Assembly (NCBI GenBank): GCA_934574045.1 | Contig: CAKTMK010000009.1 | Coordinates: 4,775 to 68,774 of the forward strand | DNA from: an uncultured Oscillibacter sp. | Lineage (GTDB): Bacteria; Bacillota; Clostridia; Oscillospirales; Oscillospiraceae | Direction of reading: 5' to 3' | DNA: 64,000 nt | Part shown: in pieces, positions 50,470 through 59,221 of the stretch | Position numbering within the stretch: position 1 is the stretch's first letter | How the letters are laid out: each line of letters begins with the position of its first letter | Translations under genes and position numbers: made by a program | The notes under the pieces: model-generated | What the model saw: only the letters and a program-made list of their open reading frames with translations | Told to the model about the DNA's origin: nothing | Database searches by the model: none

Positions 50470-51846
50470 ATGACGTTACAGGAATATATCGCATCCATTC
50501 AGGACAAGACCGTGGCCATCGTCGGCATCGGCGTGAGCAATACGCCGCTCATCGAGCTGCTGGCCCGCTCCGGCGTCCGCGTCACCGCCTGCGACCGCAA
50601 GAGCCGGGAGGCGCTGGGTGACGAGGCGGAGCGGCTGGAGTCGCTGGGCGTTTCCCTGAAGCTGGGGGAGGGCTATCTGCGCGATTTGACGCAGGACATC
50701 ATTTTCCGCACGCCGGGCCTGCGGCCGGACGTGCCGGAGCTGCTGGCCGCGGCCCAGCGGGGCAGCGTCATCACCTCCGAGATGGAGGTATTTTTCCGCG
50801 TCGCGCCCTGCACGCTGATCGCCGTAACCGGCAGCGACGGAAAGACCACCACCACCACCATCGTTTCCGAGCTGCTGAAGGCCGCGGGCAAGACCGTCCA
50901 TCTGGGCGGGAACATCGGCCATCCGCTGCTGTGTGAGGCGGGGGACATGAAGCCGGAGGATTACGCCGTGCTGGAGCTGAGCTCCTTCCAGCTCATGACC
51001 ATGACCCAAAGCCCCCACATCTCCGTTATCACGAACCTTGCCCCCAACCATCTGGACGTTCACAAGGATATGGCAGAGTATGTGGCTGCAAAGGAAAATA
51101 TCTTTACCCATCAGTCCGCGCAGGATATTGCGGTGTTCAACGCCGACAACGACATCACCTCGGAGCAGGCCGGCCGGGCCGTTGGCCGTGTGCGGCTGTT
51201 CTCCCGCCGGACGGAGCCGGAGAACGGTGTATTCCTCCGGGGCGACGCGGTGATCTGCCGGGAGGACGGCGCGGAGCGGGAGATCATGAAAACGGGCGAC
51301 ATCCTGCTGCCCGGCGTCCACAACGTTGAAAATTATCTGGCGGCGATCGCCGCGGTGAACGGTCTGGTCCCCGACGAGGCCGTCCGGCAGGTGGCCCGGA
51401 CCTTCAAGGGCGTGGAACACCGCATCGAGCTGGTGCGCACGCTGCGGGGCGTCCGCTACTACAACGACTCCATCGGCACCAGCCCCTCCCGCACCATCGC
51501 GGGGCTGCGCTCCTTCCCAGAAAAGGTGATCCTCATCGCGGGCGGAAAGGACAAGGGCATCAGCTACGCGCCCCTCGGCCCAGAACTGAACGAGCACGTC
51601 AAGCTGCTGATCCTCTGCGGTGCAACGGCCCGCGTGATCCGTGAGGCAGCGGAGCAGGCGGAGAACTACGCGGGTCTGGAGATCGTGGAGGTCCCGGACC
51701 ATCAGGCGGCGGTGGACCTGGCCGCCGCCCGGGCGGTGCCGGGGGACGTGGTGCTCCTCTCCCCGGCCAGCACGGCGTTTGACCGCTTCAAGAATTTCAT
51801 GGAGCGGGGCAAGGTGTTCAAATCCATCGTCAACGCCCTGCAATGA
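50470..51846 (+). CDS. murD: UDP-N-acetylmuramoylalanine--D-glutamate ligase
   Basis: A 458-residue cytoplasmic ligase that adds D-Glu to UDP-MurNAc-Ala in peptidoglycan synthesis. ATP loop GSDGKTTTTTIVSELL, GGNIGHPLL, LELSSFQLM, LAPNHLDVH and the C-terminal YYNDSIGTSPSRTIAGL...LIAGGKDKG are conserved Mur-ligase motifs. It is not in a dcw cluster here but follows rnpB. The start at 50470 follows GGAGG. Confidence 0.97.
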   Translation: MTLQEYIASIQDKTVAIVGIGVSNTPLIELLARSGVRVTACDRKSREALGDEAERLESLGVSLKLGEGYLRDLTQDIIFRTPGLRPDVPELLAAAQRGSVITSEMEVFFRVAPCTLIAVTGSDGKTTTTTIVSELLKAAGKTVHLGGNIGHPLLCEAGDMKPEDYAVLELSSFQLMTMTQSPHISVITNLAPNHLDVHKDMAEYVAAKENIFTHQSAQDIAVFNADNDITSEQAGRAVGRVRLFSRRTEPENGVFLRGDAVICREDGAEREIMKTGDILLPGVHNVENYLAAIAAVNGLVPDEAVRQVARTFKGVEHRIELVRTLRGVRYYNDSIGTSPSRTIAGLRSFPEKVILIAGGKDKGISYAPLGPELNEHVKLLILCGATARVIREAAEQAENYAGLEIVEVPDHQAAVDLAAARAVPGDVVLLSPASTAFDRFKNFMERGKVFKSIVNALQ

Positions 51847-51900
51847 CCGGGAGATAGGGAAAAGCCCGCCGCGCATAGAATCATCCGACGGGGTGATTCT

Positions 51901-52596
51901 ATGAGAGGCTATCGCTATTACCGCCGCCCGCTGACGCGCCGCGCCGCGGCGCGGCTGCTCCTGACGCTGGCGCTGCTGGCGCTGATCGGGATGCTGGCGG
52001 TCGCGGGGATACAGATGAAGCAGCTTTTGACAAAGCTGGCCGTGACCCGCGTGACCAACACGGTCAACCGGATCGTCACGCAGGCGGTGAACGAGACTAT
52101 CGACAGCGGCGAGATCCGCTACGACGACCTGATCTCCTTTGAAAAGGACAACGACGGCAAGATCACGGCGGTCAAGAGCAATATGCCGGAGTTCAACCGG
52201 CTCCAGTCCAAGATCCTGAACGTGATCCTGGAACGGATCTCAGAGGTCTCCACCCGGGACCTCTCCATCCCGCTGGGCAGCCTGACCGGCGCGAGCCTGC
52301 TGGCCGGCCGGGGGCCGCTGGTCTCTGTGCGGATGCAGTCGGTTGGCTCGTCCACGGCGCATCTGGAGAATCGGTTCGTCTCCGCCGGCATCAACCAGAC
52401 GAAGCACCAGATTTTTCTGGACGTGGACGTTTCGGTGGCCATCCTGCTGCCGGGATTCAGCACGGCGACGCAGGTAAGCAACGCCTTCACCGTGGCGGAG
52501 ACGGTCATCGTCGGCACAGTGCCGGAGACCTATACCTATTTCAGCAGCGCGGAGCCGCTGGAGCAGGACGCGAAGGAATACGTACTCAACAGATGA
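51901..52596 (+). CDS. yunB: Sporulation protein YunB
   Basis: A 231-residue protein with an N-terminal membrane helix (LLLTLALLALIGMLAVAG). The body contains NTVNRIVTQAVNETI, YDDLISFEKDNDGKITAVKSNMPEFNRLQSKI, SIPLGSLTGASLLAGRGPLVSVRMQSVGS and NQTKHQIFLDVDVSVAILLPGFS, all typical of YunB, a SigE-controlled protein needed for efficient sporulation. It lies alone between murD and ligA. Confidence 0.93.
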   Translation: MRGYRYYRRPLTRRAAARLLLTLALLALIGMLAVAGIQMKQLLTKLAVTRVTNTVNRIVTQAVNETIDSGEIRYDDLISFEKDNDGKITAVKSNMPEFNRLQSKILNVILERISEVSTRDLSIPLGSLTGASLLAGRGPLVSVRMQSVGSSTAHLENRFVSAGINQTKHQIFLDVDVSVAILLPGFSTATQVSNAFTVAETVIVGTVPETYTYFSSAEPLEQDAKEYVLNR

Positions 52597-52638
52597 ACGG
52601 CGCGGGGAGCGGCTCCCCGCGCACGAAAGGAACGGGCT

Positions 52639-54615
52639 ATGGACTATCGGGAGGAAATGAAGCAGCTTCGGGCGGAGCTGAACGAAAACGCTTACCGCTA
52701 TTACGTGCTGGACGAACCCACTATGTCGGACTACGAATACGACATGAAGAACCGGCGGCTCCAGCAGCTGGAGCGGGAGCATCCGGAGGAGATCACGCCG
52801 GATTCGCCCACCCAGCGCGTGGGCGACAAGCTCAAGGAGGGCTTTGCCACCTACCGGCACGAGGTTCCGCTGGAGAGCCTTCAGGACGTATTCTCCGCCG
52901 CCGAGGTGGAGGACTTCTGCCGCCGGATGGAGGAGGCGCTGGGGCCGGATGTGGAATATTCGCTGGAGCCGAAGGTGGACGGCCTGTCCGTGGCGCTGGA
53001 GTATCGGGACGGCGTGTTCGTCAGCGGCGCGACCCGGGGCGACGGACACGTGGGCGAGGACGTGACGGAAAATCTGCGCACCATCCGCTCCATCCCCATG
53101 ACGCTGCCGGAGAAGCTACCCCGCCTGATCGTCCGGGGCGAGGTGTATATGGCCCGCTCCGTGTTTGAGGAGATCAATCAGCAGCGGGAGCTGGAGGGCA
53201 AGCCCCTCATGGCCAATCCGCGGAACGCCGCGGCGGGGTCGCTGCGCCAGCTGGACCCGAAGATCGCCGCCGAGCGGCGGCTGGACATCCAGATCTTCAA
53301 CCTTCAGCTGGCCGACGGGCGTTCGTTCGAAACACATTCCCAGACGCTGGACTATCTGGCCACGCAGCACTTCAAGGTCATCCCGCATCGGACAGTCCGC
53401 GGCGCGGCGGACTGTCAGCAGGAGATTCTCGACATCAACGAGCGGCGCATGAGCTATCCCTACGACATGGACGGCGCGGTCATTAAGGTCAACAGCCTTG
53501 CGGGCCGGGAGACGCTGGGCAGCACGGTGAAGTGCCCCAAATGGGCCATCGCCTATAAGTATCCGCCGGAGCAGAAGCCCAGCACGGTGCTGGATATCGT
53601 GGTGCAGGTGGGGCGCACCGGCGTGCTGACGCCCCGGGCGGTCCTTGCGCCGGTGCATCTGGCGGGGACTACCGTCCAGAGCGCCACGCTCCACAATCAG
53701 GACTATATCACGGAAAAGGACATCCGCGTGGGCGACACCGTTCTGGTTCGCAAGGCGGGGGAGATCATCCCGGAGATCGTGGAGGTGGACCTTTCCAAGC
53801 GGCCGCAGGGCGCGCTTCCCTATGAGCTTCCCAAGACCTGTCCCGTCTGCGGCGCGCCGGTGACCCGGGACGTGGACGGCGCGGCGGTGCGCTGCACCGG
53901 CGCGGAGTGTCCGGCGCAGCTCCTGCGCAATCTGACCCATTTCGCCAGCCGGGACGCGATGGACATCGACGGTCTCGGTCCCGCCGTGATCCAGCAGCTG
54001 GTGGAGCGGGGCATGGTTCGCTCTGCCGCGGACCTGTACAGCCTGACGGCGCAGGAGTTCGCCCTGCTGGACCGGATGGGGGAGAAGTCTGCCGCCAATC
54101 TGGCGGCGGCCATTGAAAAGTCCAAGTCCAACGATCTGGGAAAGCTCCTGTACGCGCTGGGCATCCGTCAGGTGGGCGCGAAAGCGGGACGTATCCTCGC
54201 CCAGCACTTCCGCACGCTGGACGCGCTGGAGCAGGCGTCGCTGGAGGAGCTGACCTCCATCGACGATGTGGGCGGCATCACGGCGCAGTTCATTCTGGAC
54301 TGGCTGGCAAGCCCCCAGTCTCAGGACCTGCTGCAAAAGCTGCGGCGGGCCGGGGTGAACATGACCTGCACGGAGCAGGCGGTGGACGACCGCTTTGCGG
54401 GAAAGACCTTCGTTCTTACCGGGACGCTGACCCGCTTTGACCGTAAGACCGCCGAGGCCATGATCCAGGCCCGGGGCGGAAAGGCGTCCGGCTCCGTGTC
54501 GAAAAAGACCAGCTACGTGGTCGCCGGGGACGCGGCGGGCAGCAAGCTCCAGAAGGCGCAGGAGCTGGGCGTCCCCGTCCTGACGGAGGAAGAATTTTCC
54601 GCGATGCTGGAGTGA
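52639..54615 (+). CDS. ligA: NAD-dependent DNA ligase
   Basis: A 658-residue replicative ligase. Domain Ia contains YYVLDEPTMSDYEYD; the AMP-accepting Lys112 lies in EPKVDG; the OB fold, a four-Cys zinc finger (CPVCGAP...CTGAECPAQ), tandem helix-hairpin-helix motifs and a C-terminal BRCT domain (FAGKTFVLTGTLTRFDRKTAEAMIQARGGKASGSVSKKTSYVVAGDAAGSK region) follow in order. AAAGGAA precedes the ATG. Length and domain order are normal. Confidence 0.97.
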   Translation: MDYREEMKQLRAELNENAYRYYVLDEPTMSDYEYDMKNRRLQQLEREHPEEITPDSPTQRVGDKLKEGFATYRHEVPLESLQDVFSAAEVEDFCRRMEEALGPDVEYSLEPKVDGLSVALEYRDGVFVSGATRGDGHVGEDVTENLRTIRSIPMTLPEKLPRLIVRGEVYMARSVFEEINQQRELEGKPLMANPRNAAAGSLRQLDPKIAAERRLDIQIFNLQLADGRSFETHSQTLDYLATQHFKVIPHRTVRGAADCQQEILDINERRMSYPYDMDGAVIKVNSLAGRETLGSTVKCPKWAIAYKYPPEQKPSTVLDIVVQVGRTGVLTPRAVLAPVHLAGTTVQSATLHNQDYITEKDIRVGDTVLVRKAGEIIPEIVEVDLSKRPQGALPYELPKTCPVCGAPVTRDVDGAAVRCTGAECPAQLLRNLTHFASRDAMDIDGLGPAVIQQLVERGMVRSAADLYSLTAQEFALLDRMGEKSAANLAAAIEKSKSNDLGKLLYALGIRQVGAKAGRILAQHFRTLDALEQASLEELTSIDDVGGITAQFILDWLASPQSQDLLQKLRRAGVNMTCTEQAVDDRFAGKTFVLTGTLTRFDRKTAEAMIQARGGKASGSVSKKTSYVVAGDAAGSKLQKAQELGVPVLTEEEFSAMLE

Positions 54616-54762
54616 TGCGCGGCTTTGCAGGCGGCTGAAAGGAAGAGCACTTTACAGATGGCTTCCGGTGAAAACGAGCCGGATTCCGGAGCACGCCCGT
54701 GTTTTGCGGTTGCTCTCCGGCCCGGAGTGTGATACACTGGAGCGTACCAAAGAAAAGGAGAT

Positions 54763-54993
54763 ATGACTGTGGACCCGATACACGAGATCGAATTGGAGGA
54801 CTGCCCCATCTGCCGGGGCGCCGGACTGATGCAGGAGGAGCAGGGCTGGTGCATGTACGCCGTGTGCATGGACTGCGGTGCGCAGACGGCCCAGATCAGC
54901 TACAACTCCCCGGAGGAGCGGCTGAACGCCGCGCAGCAGGCCGCGCAGCTGTGGAACATGGGCAAGGTCGTGCATACCGGCGTGGGCGACTGA
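54763..54993 (+). CDS. Lar-like zinc-ribbon protein
   Basis: A 76-residue protein with CPICRGAG near residue 14 and a second knuckle CMDCGA, followed by SPEERLNAAQQAAQLWNMG. The pattern C-P-x-C ... V-C-x-x-CGA ... A-x-x-x-WN is that of the Lar restriction-alleviation family, which is common in phage and plasmid genes but also appears as a chromosomal gene. AAAAGGAG precedes the ATG at 54763. An anti-restriction role is not shown. Confidence 0.7.
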   Translation: MTVDPIHEIELEDCPICRGAGLMQEEQGWCMYAVCMDCGAQTAQISYNSPEERLNAAQQAAQLWNMGKVVHTGVGD

Positions 54994-55080
54994 CCCGCGC
55001 GCAGGGCGGGGCCGCTTCGGCGGCCCCGGCGGTGCTTCCGGCGCGTTTCCGCCGGTTTCGGCAGGAAGCGCATTTTCCAC

Positions 55081-55109
55081 TTTACATTTTGCCGCTCGCG
55101 CGCTATAAT
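55081..55109 (+). promoter_or_regulatory. Promoter of the TPP-controlled operon
   Basis: TTTACA (55081-55086) and TATAAT (55104-55109) with a 17-base spacer. Confidence 0.8.
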
Positions 55110-55137
55110 GATAAAAAATCAAATGATCGTGTTTTTA

Positions 55138-55268
55138 CTGGGGGCGCTTGATTGCTGAGAGGACATTTTGTCTGACCCCGTAACTTGAGGTGGGTAATGC
55201 CAACGTAAGGAAGTAAGAAACCTGATTCGTAAGACGTTCTGCCTGCATGGGTCGGAGCGTCTTTTTTT
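55138..55268 (+). promoter_or_regulatory. TPP riboswitch with terminator
   Basis: The aptamer contains GGGGGCGC, then GCTGAGA (about 55154), the ACCCC...AACTTGA bridge and GGGTAATGCCAACGTAAGGAA, the conserved thi-box core that binds thiamine diphosphate. A terminator follows: AAGACGTTC (55231-55239) with GAGCGTCTT (55255-55263) and a T-run. High TPP should terminate transcription before the ABC importer genes. Confidence 0.96.
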
Positions 55269-55300
55269 GGTAAAAGCATGATCCGAAAGGAAAATGAGTC

Positions 55301-56347
55301 ATGAAAAAAAGAACGCAAACCGCAATGATCGCTCTGAGCGCGGCCCTGCTGGTCCTGTCCGGCTGCGGCCAGACCGGGGGGAGCGCAGGCTCCGCGCCCG
55401 CCGCCTCGTCTGCTGCGTCCTCTGCCGCCGCGCCCGCCGAGGGGGCCAACAAGGTCATCATCTACACGCCGACGGAGGATTACCTCATTGAGTATATGCA
55501 GCAGCGGCTGGACGAGCAGTTCCCGGACTATGACATCTCGCTGGAATACTACCACTCCGGCGATCTGGCCGCGAAGCTGCTGGCGGAGGGGACCGACACC
55601 GCCTGCGACATCGTGTTCGACTGCGAATACGGCTATCTCCAGATGCTCAGCGATAACTTCGCGGAGATCGGCTTCATCGACAACAGCCAGTTCGTCCCGG
55701 ATATGCAGGACCCCGCCCGGAAATATATGCCGGTGGACCGCTATTCCGGCTCCGTCATCGTCAACACGCAGATCCTTCAGGAAAAGGGCCTTCCCATCCC
55801 GGAGAGCTATCAGGATCTGCTGGACCCCATGTATCAGGGCCTGATCGAGATGCCGGACCCCACCGCGTCCTCCACGGGCTATCTGTTTTTAAAGAGCCTT
55901 GTGAACGCGTGGGGCGAGGACGAGGCGTTTGCCTACTTTGACAAGCTGGACGCCAACATCCTTCAGTATACCGGCGGCGGCTCCGCGCCGGTGAAGGACG
56001 CGGCCAGCGGCGAATGCGCCATTGCGCTGTCCCTGACCTTCAAGGCGGTGGACCTCATCAACGAGGGCGCGCCGCTCCAGATCCTGTTCTTTGAGGAGGG
56101 CGCGCCCTACACGCCCGCGGGCCTATCCATCGTCTCCGGCCATGAGCAGAAGCAGGCCGTGGTGGATGTAGTTAACTATTTCTACTCGGACGTGATCGAC
56201 GATTATCTGAGCACCTATCTGCCCGAGCAGATCAAGGTCGGACAGGTGAACACCACGCCGGGCTATCCCACGGACATCCCCTATGCCGATATGTCCGACA
56301 ACACGCCGGACGTGAAGGAAGCGCTTCTGGCAAAATGGGATCACTGA
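55301..56347 (+). CDS. ABC transporter substrate-binding lipoprotein, predicted thiamine-related
   Basis: A 348-residue binding protein with a lipobox (VLSGC, Cys22) and a Ser/Ala linker. The body (VIIYTPTEDYLIEYMQQRLDEQFPDYDISL, GDLAAKLLAEG, VDRYSGSVIVNT, GLIEMPDPTASSTGY) is of the iron/spermidine/thiamine (type II, ThiB-like) superfamily. The TPP riboswitch upstream indicates that the cargo is thiamine, a thiamine phosphate or a pyrimidine precursor. The sequence alone would suggest an Fe3+ binder; control argues against it. It overlaps the ATPase gene by 13 bases. Confidence 0.87.
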   Translation: MKKRTQTAMIALSAALLVLSGCGQTGGSAGSAPAASSAASSAAAPAEGANKVIIYTPTEDYLIEYMQQRLDEQFPDYDISLEYYHSGDLAAKLLAEGTDTACDIVFDCEYGYLQMLSDNFAEIGFIDNSQFVPDMQDPARKYMPVDRYSGSVIVNTQILQEKGLPIPESYQDLLDPMYQGLIEMPDPTASSTGYLFLKSLVNAWGEDEAFAYFDKLDANILQYTGGGSAPVKDAASGECAIALSLTFKAVDLINEGAPLQILFFEEGAPYTPAGLSIVSGHEQKQAVVDVVNYFYSDVIDDYLSTYLPEQIKVGQVNTTPGYPTDIPYADMSDNTPDVKEALLAKWDH

Positions 56348-57129
56348 GCGGCGCGGCTCCCACGGTCAAGCTGACCGTGCGGGACTGCACGAAGCGCTTT
56401 TCTGGCCGGACAGTTCTAAACCATATCAGCTTTCAGGTCCGCAGCGGGGAATTTCTCTCTGTGCTCGGGCCGTCCGGCTGCGGCAAGACGACGCTGCTGC
56501 GGATCCTCGCGGGGCTGGAGACGCCGGACGGCGGCACAGTGGAGCTGGACGGTGCGGACATCACCGCGCTCCCGCCCGCGCGGCGGCGGATGGGCTTCGT
56601 GTTTCAGGACTACGCGCTCTTTGAGAACATGACGGTCCTGAAAAACGTCAGCTACGGGCTACACTTTCATCCGGAATTTCGCGGCAGGGAGGACTTGTGC
56701 GCCCACGAACTGCTGGAGCGGCTGGGGCTGGCAGAGCTGAAGGACAGTCTGCCCGCCCGCCTTTCCGGCGGTCAGCGTCAGCGTGTGGCGCTGGCCAGAA
56801 CGCTGGCGCTGAACCCGGACGTGATCCTGTTTGACGAACCGATGGCCGCGCTGGACGCGGATACCCGGCTGATGCTTCAGGAGGAGCTGGGGCAGATCCG
56901 GCGGGAGTTTTCCTCCACGTTCCTTTATGTGACCCACGATCAGGAGGAGGCCTTTTCCATGTCAGACCGGGTCATGGTGATGTCGGACGGCCACATCCAC
57001 CAGATCGACGCGCCGGAGGAGCTTCTGCGCCGCCCCGCCGACGAGTATGTGCGGCAGTTTGTGGGGGAAAATCTGCTGCGCCGGTTCCGGCGTCTGCGGC
57101 GCTTCGCGGAGCTGGTAGGTGAGTCATGA
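56335..57129 (+). CDS. ABC transporter ATP-binding protein, predicted thiamine importer
   Basis: A 264-residue ATPase: Walker A GPSGCGKTT, Q-loop VFQDYALFENMTVLKN, signature LSGGQRQRVALARTL, Walker B ILFDEPMAALDADTR, switch VTHDQEEA. It belongs to the FbpC/PotA/ThiQ group but lacks the long C-terminal regulatory domain. ATG 56335 lies within the end of the binding-protein gene, and its stop overlaps the permease start. Confidence 0.93.
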   Translation: MGSLSGAAPTVKLTVRDCTKRFSGRTVLNHISFQVRSGEFLSVLGPSGCGKTTLLRILAGLETPDGGTVELDGADITALPPARRRMGFVFQDYALFENMTVLKNVSYGLHFHPEFRGREDLCAHELLERLGLAELKDSLPARLSGGQRQRVALARTLALNPDVILFDEPMAALDADTRLMLQEELGQIRREFSSTFLYVTHDQEEAFSMSDRVMVMSDGHIHQIDAPEELLRRPADEYVRQFVGENLLRRFRRLRRFAELVGES

Positions 57130-58721
57130 GGAGATATCCGCCGGCCCTTGCGTCCGCGTCCGCGGCGCTGGCCGTTTTCTTCGCGCTGACGGTGTTTTGG
57201 CCGCTTTTCTGCATGTTCTCCCGGATCACCGCGGAGGGGACCGCCGCCGTGTTCGCGGGGGCCGTCTTTCGGAGGGCGGTATGGAACTCCTGCGTCAGCG
57301 GCCTTTTGACCACGGTGGCCGCGCTGCTTCTTGCCACTGCCATGGCGCTGCTGACGGAGTGCACCCGCGTTCGCTGGAAGCCGCTCTGGCGCGGCGCATT
57401 CCTCCTGCCGATGCTGCTGCCCTCTGTGTCGGAGGGGACGGGACTGGTGCTGCTGCTGGGGGCCAACGGGCTTCTTACCAGATGGCTCCATCTGCCGGGT
57501 TCGATCTACGGGCTTCACGGGATCGTGCTCGGTCAGGTCCTGTATACCGCGCCGGTGGCGTACCTGCTGCTGGCCGACCTGCTGCGCTACCGGGATCAAT
57601 CCCCCTATGACGCGGCGCGGCTGGCCGGGGTCCCGCCCGCGTTTCAGTGCGCCGGCATCACGCTTCCGTTTCTGCGCCGGGAGCTGCTGGCCGCCGGCTT
57701 TCTGATCTTTGCGCTCTCCGCCACGGATTACGGCATCCCGCTGGCCGTGGGCGGCAAGGTCAAAACGCTGGCATCCGTGATGTACAGCAGCGTGGTCGGC
57801 CAGCTGGACTTTGGAAAGGGGAGCGTCATCGGCGTGCTCCTGCTGCTTCCTGCGGCGGCCTCTGCCGTGGCTGACCTGCTCAGCCCGCGGGGCTGGATCG
57901 TCTCCGCGGCCCGGATGCCTGCGGTCCCGCCGGAGGACCGCCGCCGGGACCGGCGGGCGTTCTGCCTGTGCGCGCTGATTGCGGCGCTGTTCGTGCTGCC
58001 GGTCCTTGCGTTCATGGCGACGATGCTCATGGAGCATTACCCGCTCCAGACCTCGCTGACGCTCCGGCATCTCACGGAGTTCTGGACCGCGCCGGTCAGC
58101 GCGGGACTGCGGAACTCCGTCCTGCTGGGGCTGGGCACCGCTCTGGCTGGGACGGCGCTGACCGCCGCCGCCGCGTGCGTGACGGCGCGGTATTCCAACC
58201 GCGTTTCCCACGGACTGCACTTTCTGTCCGTTCTGATGGCGTCGGTCCCGGGTCTGGTGCTGGGGCTGGCGTTCGTTCTGGCCTTTAAAGGCACTGTACT
58301 TTACGGCTCTGTCTGGCTCTTGATCCTCGCTGGCGTTCTGCACTTTTTCACAACGCCGTATTACCTGCTCTATCAGGCGCTCCAGAAGCTGAGCAGCGAG
58401 CTGGAGCATGCCGGACAGACGCTGGGCATTCCGCCGCTGCGCATGATCTTCGGCGTTCTGCTGCCCCAGTGCGCCGGAACGCTGACGGACATGGCGGCTT
58501 ACTTCTTTATAAACTCCACTATTACCATCTCCGCGGTGTCGTTTCTTGCGTCCGCGTCCACCCGGCCCCTTTCGCTGCTGGTCGTGCAGTACAGCGACCA
58601 GCTGAATCTGGCGGGGGCCGCGTATCTTTCGTTTCTGATCCTATGCGTCAATCTGCTGGCCCTTGGAGCCGCCGCGCTGTTCAAGTGCGCCTGCGGCTCC
58701 CGCCGCGCAGACAGGTGCTGA
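57126..58721 (+). CDS. ABC transporter permease (two fused permease domains), predicted thiamine importer
   Basis: A 531-residue membrane protein with twelve predicted helices, made of two fused binding-protein-dependent permease domains, as in ThiP and FbpB. EAA loops are SPYDAARLAGVPPAFQCAGITLPFLR in the first half and ELEHAGQTLGIPPLRMIFGVLLPQ in the second. With the two preceding products it completes the importer. The ATG at 57126 overlaps the ATPase stop by four bases. Confidence 0.92.
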   Translation: MRRYPPALASASAALAVFFALTVFWPLFCMFSRITAEGTAAVFAGAVFRRAVWNSCVSGLLTTVAALLLATAMALLTECTRVRWKPLWRGAFLLPMLLPSVSEGTGLVLLLGANGLLTRWLHLPGSIYGLHGIVLGQVLYTAPVAYLLLADLLRYRDQSPYDAARLAGVPPAFQCAGITLPFLRRELLAAGFLIFALSATDYGIPLAVGGKVKTLASVMYSSVVGQLDFGKGSVIGVLLLLPAAASAVADLLSPRGWIVSAARMPAVPPEDRRRDRRAFCLCALIAALFVLPVLAFMATMLMEHYPLQTSLTLRHLTEFWTAPVSAGLRNSVLLGLGTALAGTALTAAAACVTARYSNRVSHGLHFLSVLMASVPGLVLGLAFVLAFKGTVLYGSVWLLILAGVLHFFTTPYYLLYQALQKLSSELEHAGQTLGIPPLRMIFGVLLPQCAGTLTDMAAYFFINSTITISAVSFLASASTRPLSLLVVQYSDQLNLAGAAYLSFLILCVNLLALGAAALFKCACGSRRADRC

Positions 58722-58754
58722 CGCGCTTCGCGGAAAATTCAACAGACCCGAAAA

Positions 58755-58785
58755 CGGAGGATAGGTCGACCTGTCCTCCGCTTTT
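58755..58785 (+). terminator. Terminator of the thiamine importer operon
   Basis: An 11-bp stem (58755-58765 with 58770-58780, one G-T pair, TCGA loop) is followed by CTTTT. Confidence 0.88.
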
Positions 58786-58861
58786 GCATTTGCTGGCACG
58801 AGGCCACGGTTTCAGTCTTGCTGTAAATTGTAAGAAATAAGCATAATTTGTAAAATGATGG

Positions 58862-58890
58862 TTGACGCAAGCGCGGCTGGGACGTATACT
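58862..58890 (+). promoter_or_regulatory. Orphan promoter facing the first CRISPR-like RNA
   Basis: TTGACG (58862-58867) and TATACT (58885-58890) are 17 bases apart. No gene with a ribosome site follows; its transcript would run toward the minus-strand RNA at 59063-59152. Confidence 0.7.
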
Positions 58891-58896
58891 TACCAT

Positions 58897-59026
58897 AAAA
58901 ATCGAAAGGCATTTGGGCTTGGCAGGGCGAGGGAGCATCCGCAGCCGCGCGGCGGGCCGTATCGTTTTCTCTGCGCCGCCGACAGCGCGCAGGCCGGTCT
59001 CCCAAAGCGGAAACTGTGTCCGGAAA
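58897..59026 (+). other. Possible non-coding transcript upstream of the first CRISPR-like unit
   Basis: Downstream of the promoter at 58862-58890 the sequence is GC-rich with self-complementary parts (for example CCGGAAAGTCCGG at 59020-59032). Open frames exist, but their starts overlap the promoter or lack ribosome sites. The 58722-59504 interval contains no called protein gene; this part, the CRISPR-like unit and the cas3 leader fill it. Confidence 0.35.
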
Positions 59027-59170
59027 GTCCGGTTTATGGGACAACCCATACTGTATGCTGATAAAAACGGCAAAAGGACGGAGACCCGTCCTTTTGCCAG
59101 AGTTCTGAACCTTTTAAATATTACATTTCAATCCACGCTGCTTCACAGCGACGAAGAAACTATATCATAG
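59027..59170. repeat. Copy 1 of a duplicated CRISPR-like unit
   Basis: About 140 bp related to 61673-61812. Shared blocks are TTTATGGGACAAC, GCTGAT-AAAACGGCA-AAGGACGG, the hairpin 3' arm, the degenerate repeat, GACGAAG and TATATCAT. The 13-bp hairpin keeps its pairing despite base changes (A-T in copy 1, G-C in copy 2). The two copies bracket cas3 (59505-61667). Confidence 0.85.
59063..59152 (-). ncRNA. CRISPR-like guide RNA 1 (predicted repressor of cas3)
   Basis: Read on the minus strand: a 28-base degenerate type I-C repeat at 59152-59125 (GTCGCTG...GTGGATTGAAAT) that keeps the CGCTG/CAGCG stem and the 3' handle; a 26-base spacer-like segment at 59124-59099; and a 13-bp terminator stem (59098-59069) followed by GTTTTT. 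A promoter at 59188-59159 places the transcript start at the first repeat base. The spacer-like 5' part, GTAATATTTAAAAGGTT, matches 15 of 17 bases of the site at 59217-59201 next to the cas3 promoter, with PAM TTC. I infer a guide RNA that loads into the I-C effector and represses cas3. Confidence 0.82.
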
Positions 59171-59188
59171 AAATTGTGTAACTGTCAA
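59159..59188 (-). promoter_or_regulatory. Promoter of CRISPR-like guide RNA 1
   Basis: On the minus strand TTGACA (59188-59183) and TATAGT (59164-59159) with an 18-base spacer; the predicted start is at about 59152. Confidence 0.88.
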
Positions 59189-59200
59189 ATCCGGAAGAGT

Positions 59201-59220
59201 AACCTATTATATATTACGAA
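59201..59220 (-). promoter_or_regulatory. Self-target (protospacer with TTC PAM) at the cas3 promoter
   Basis: On the minus strand, TTC (59220-59218) is followed by GTAATATATAATAGGTT (59217-59201). Guide 1 begins GTAATATTTAAAAGGTT; mismatches are at positions 8 and 12 only, then similarity stops. The PAM is one base from the cas3 -35 box. Confidence 0.82.
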
Positions 59221-59221
59221 C

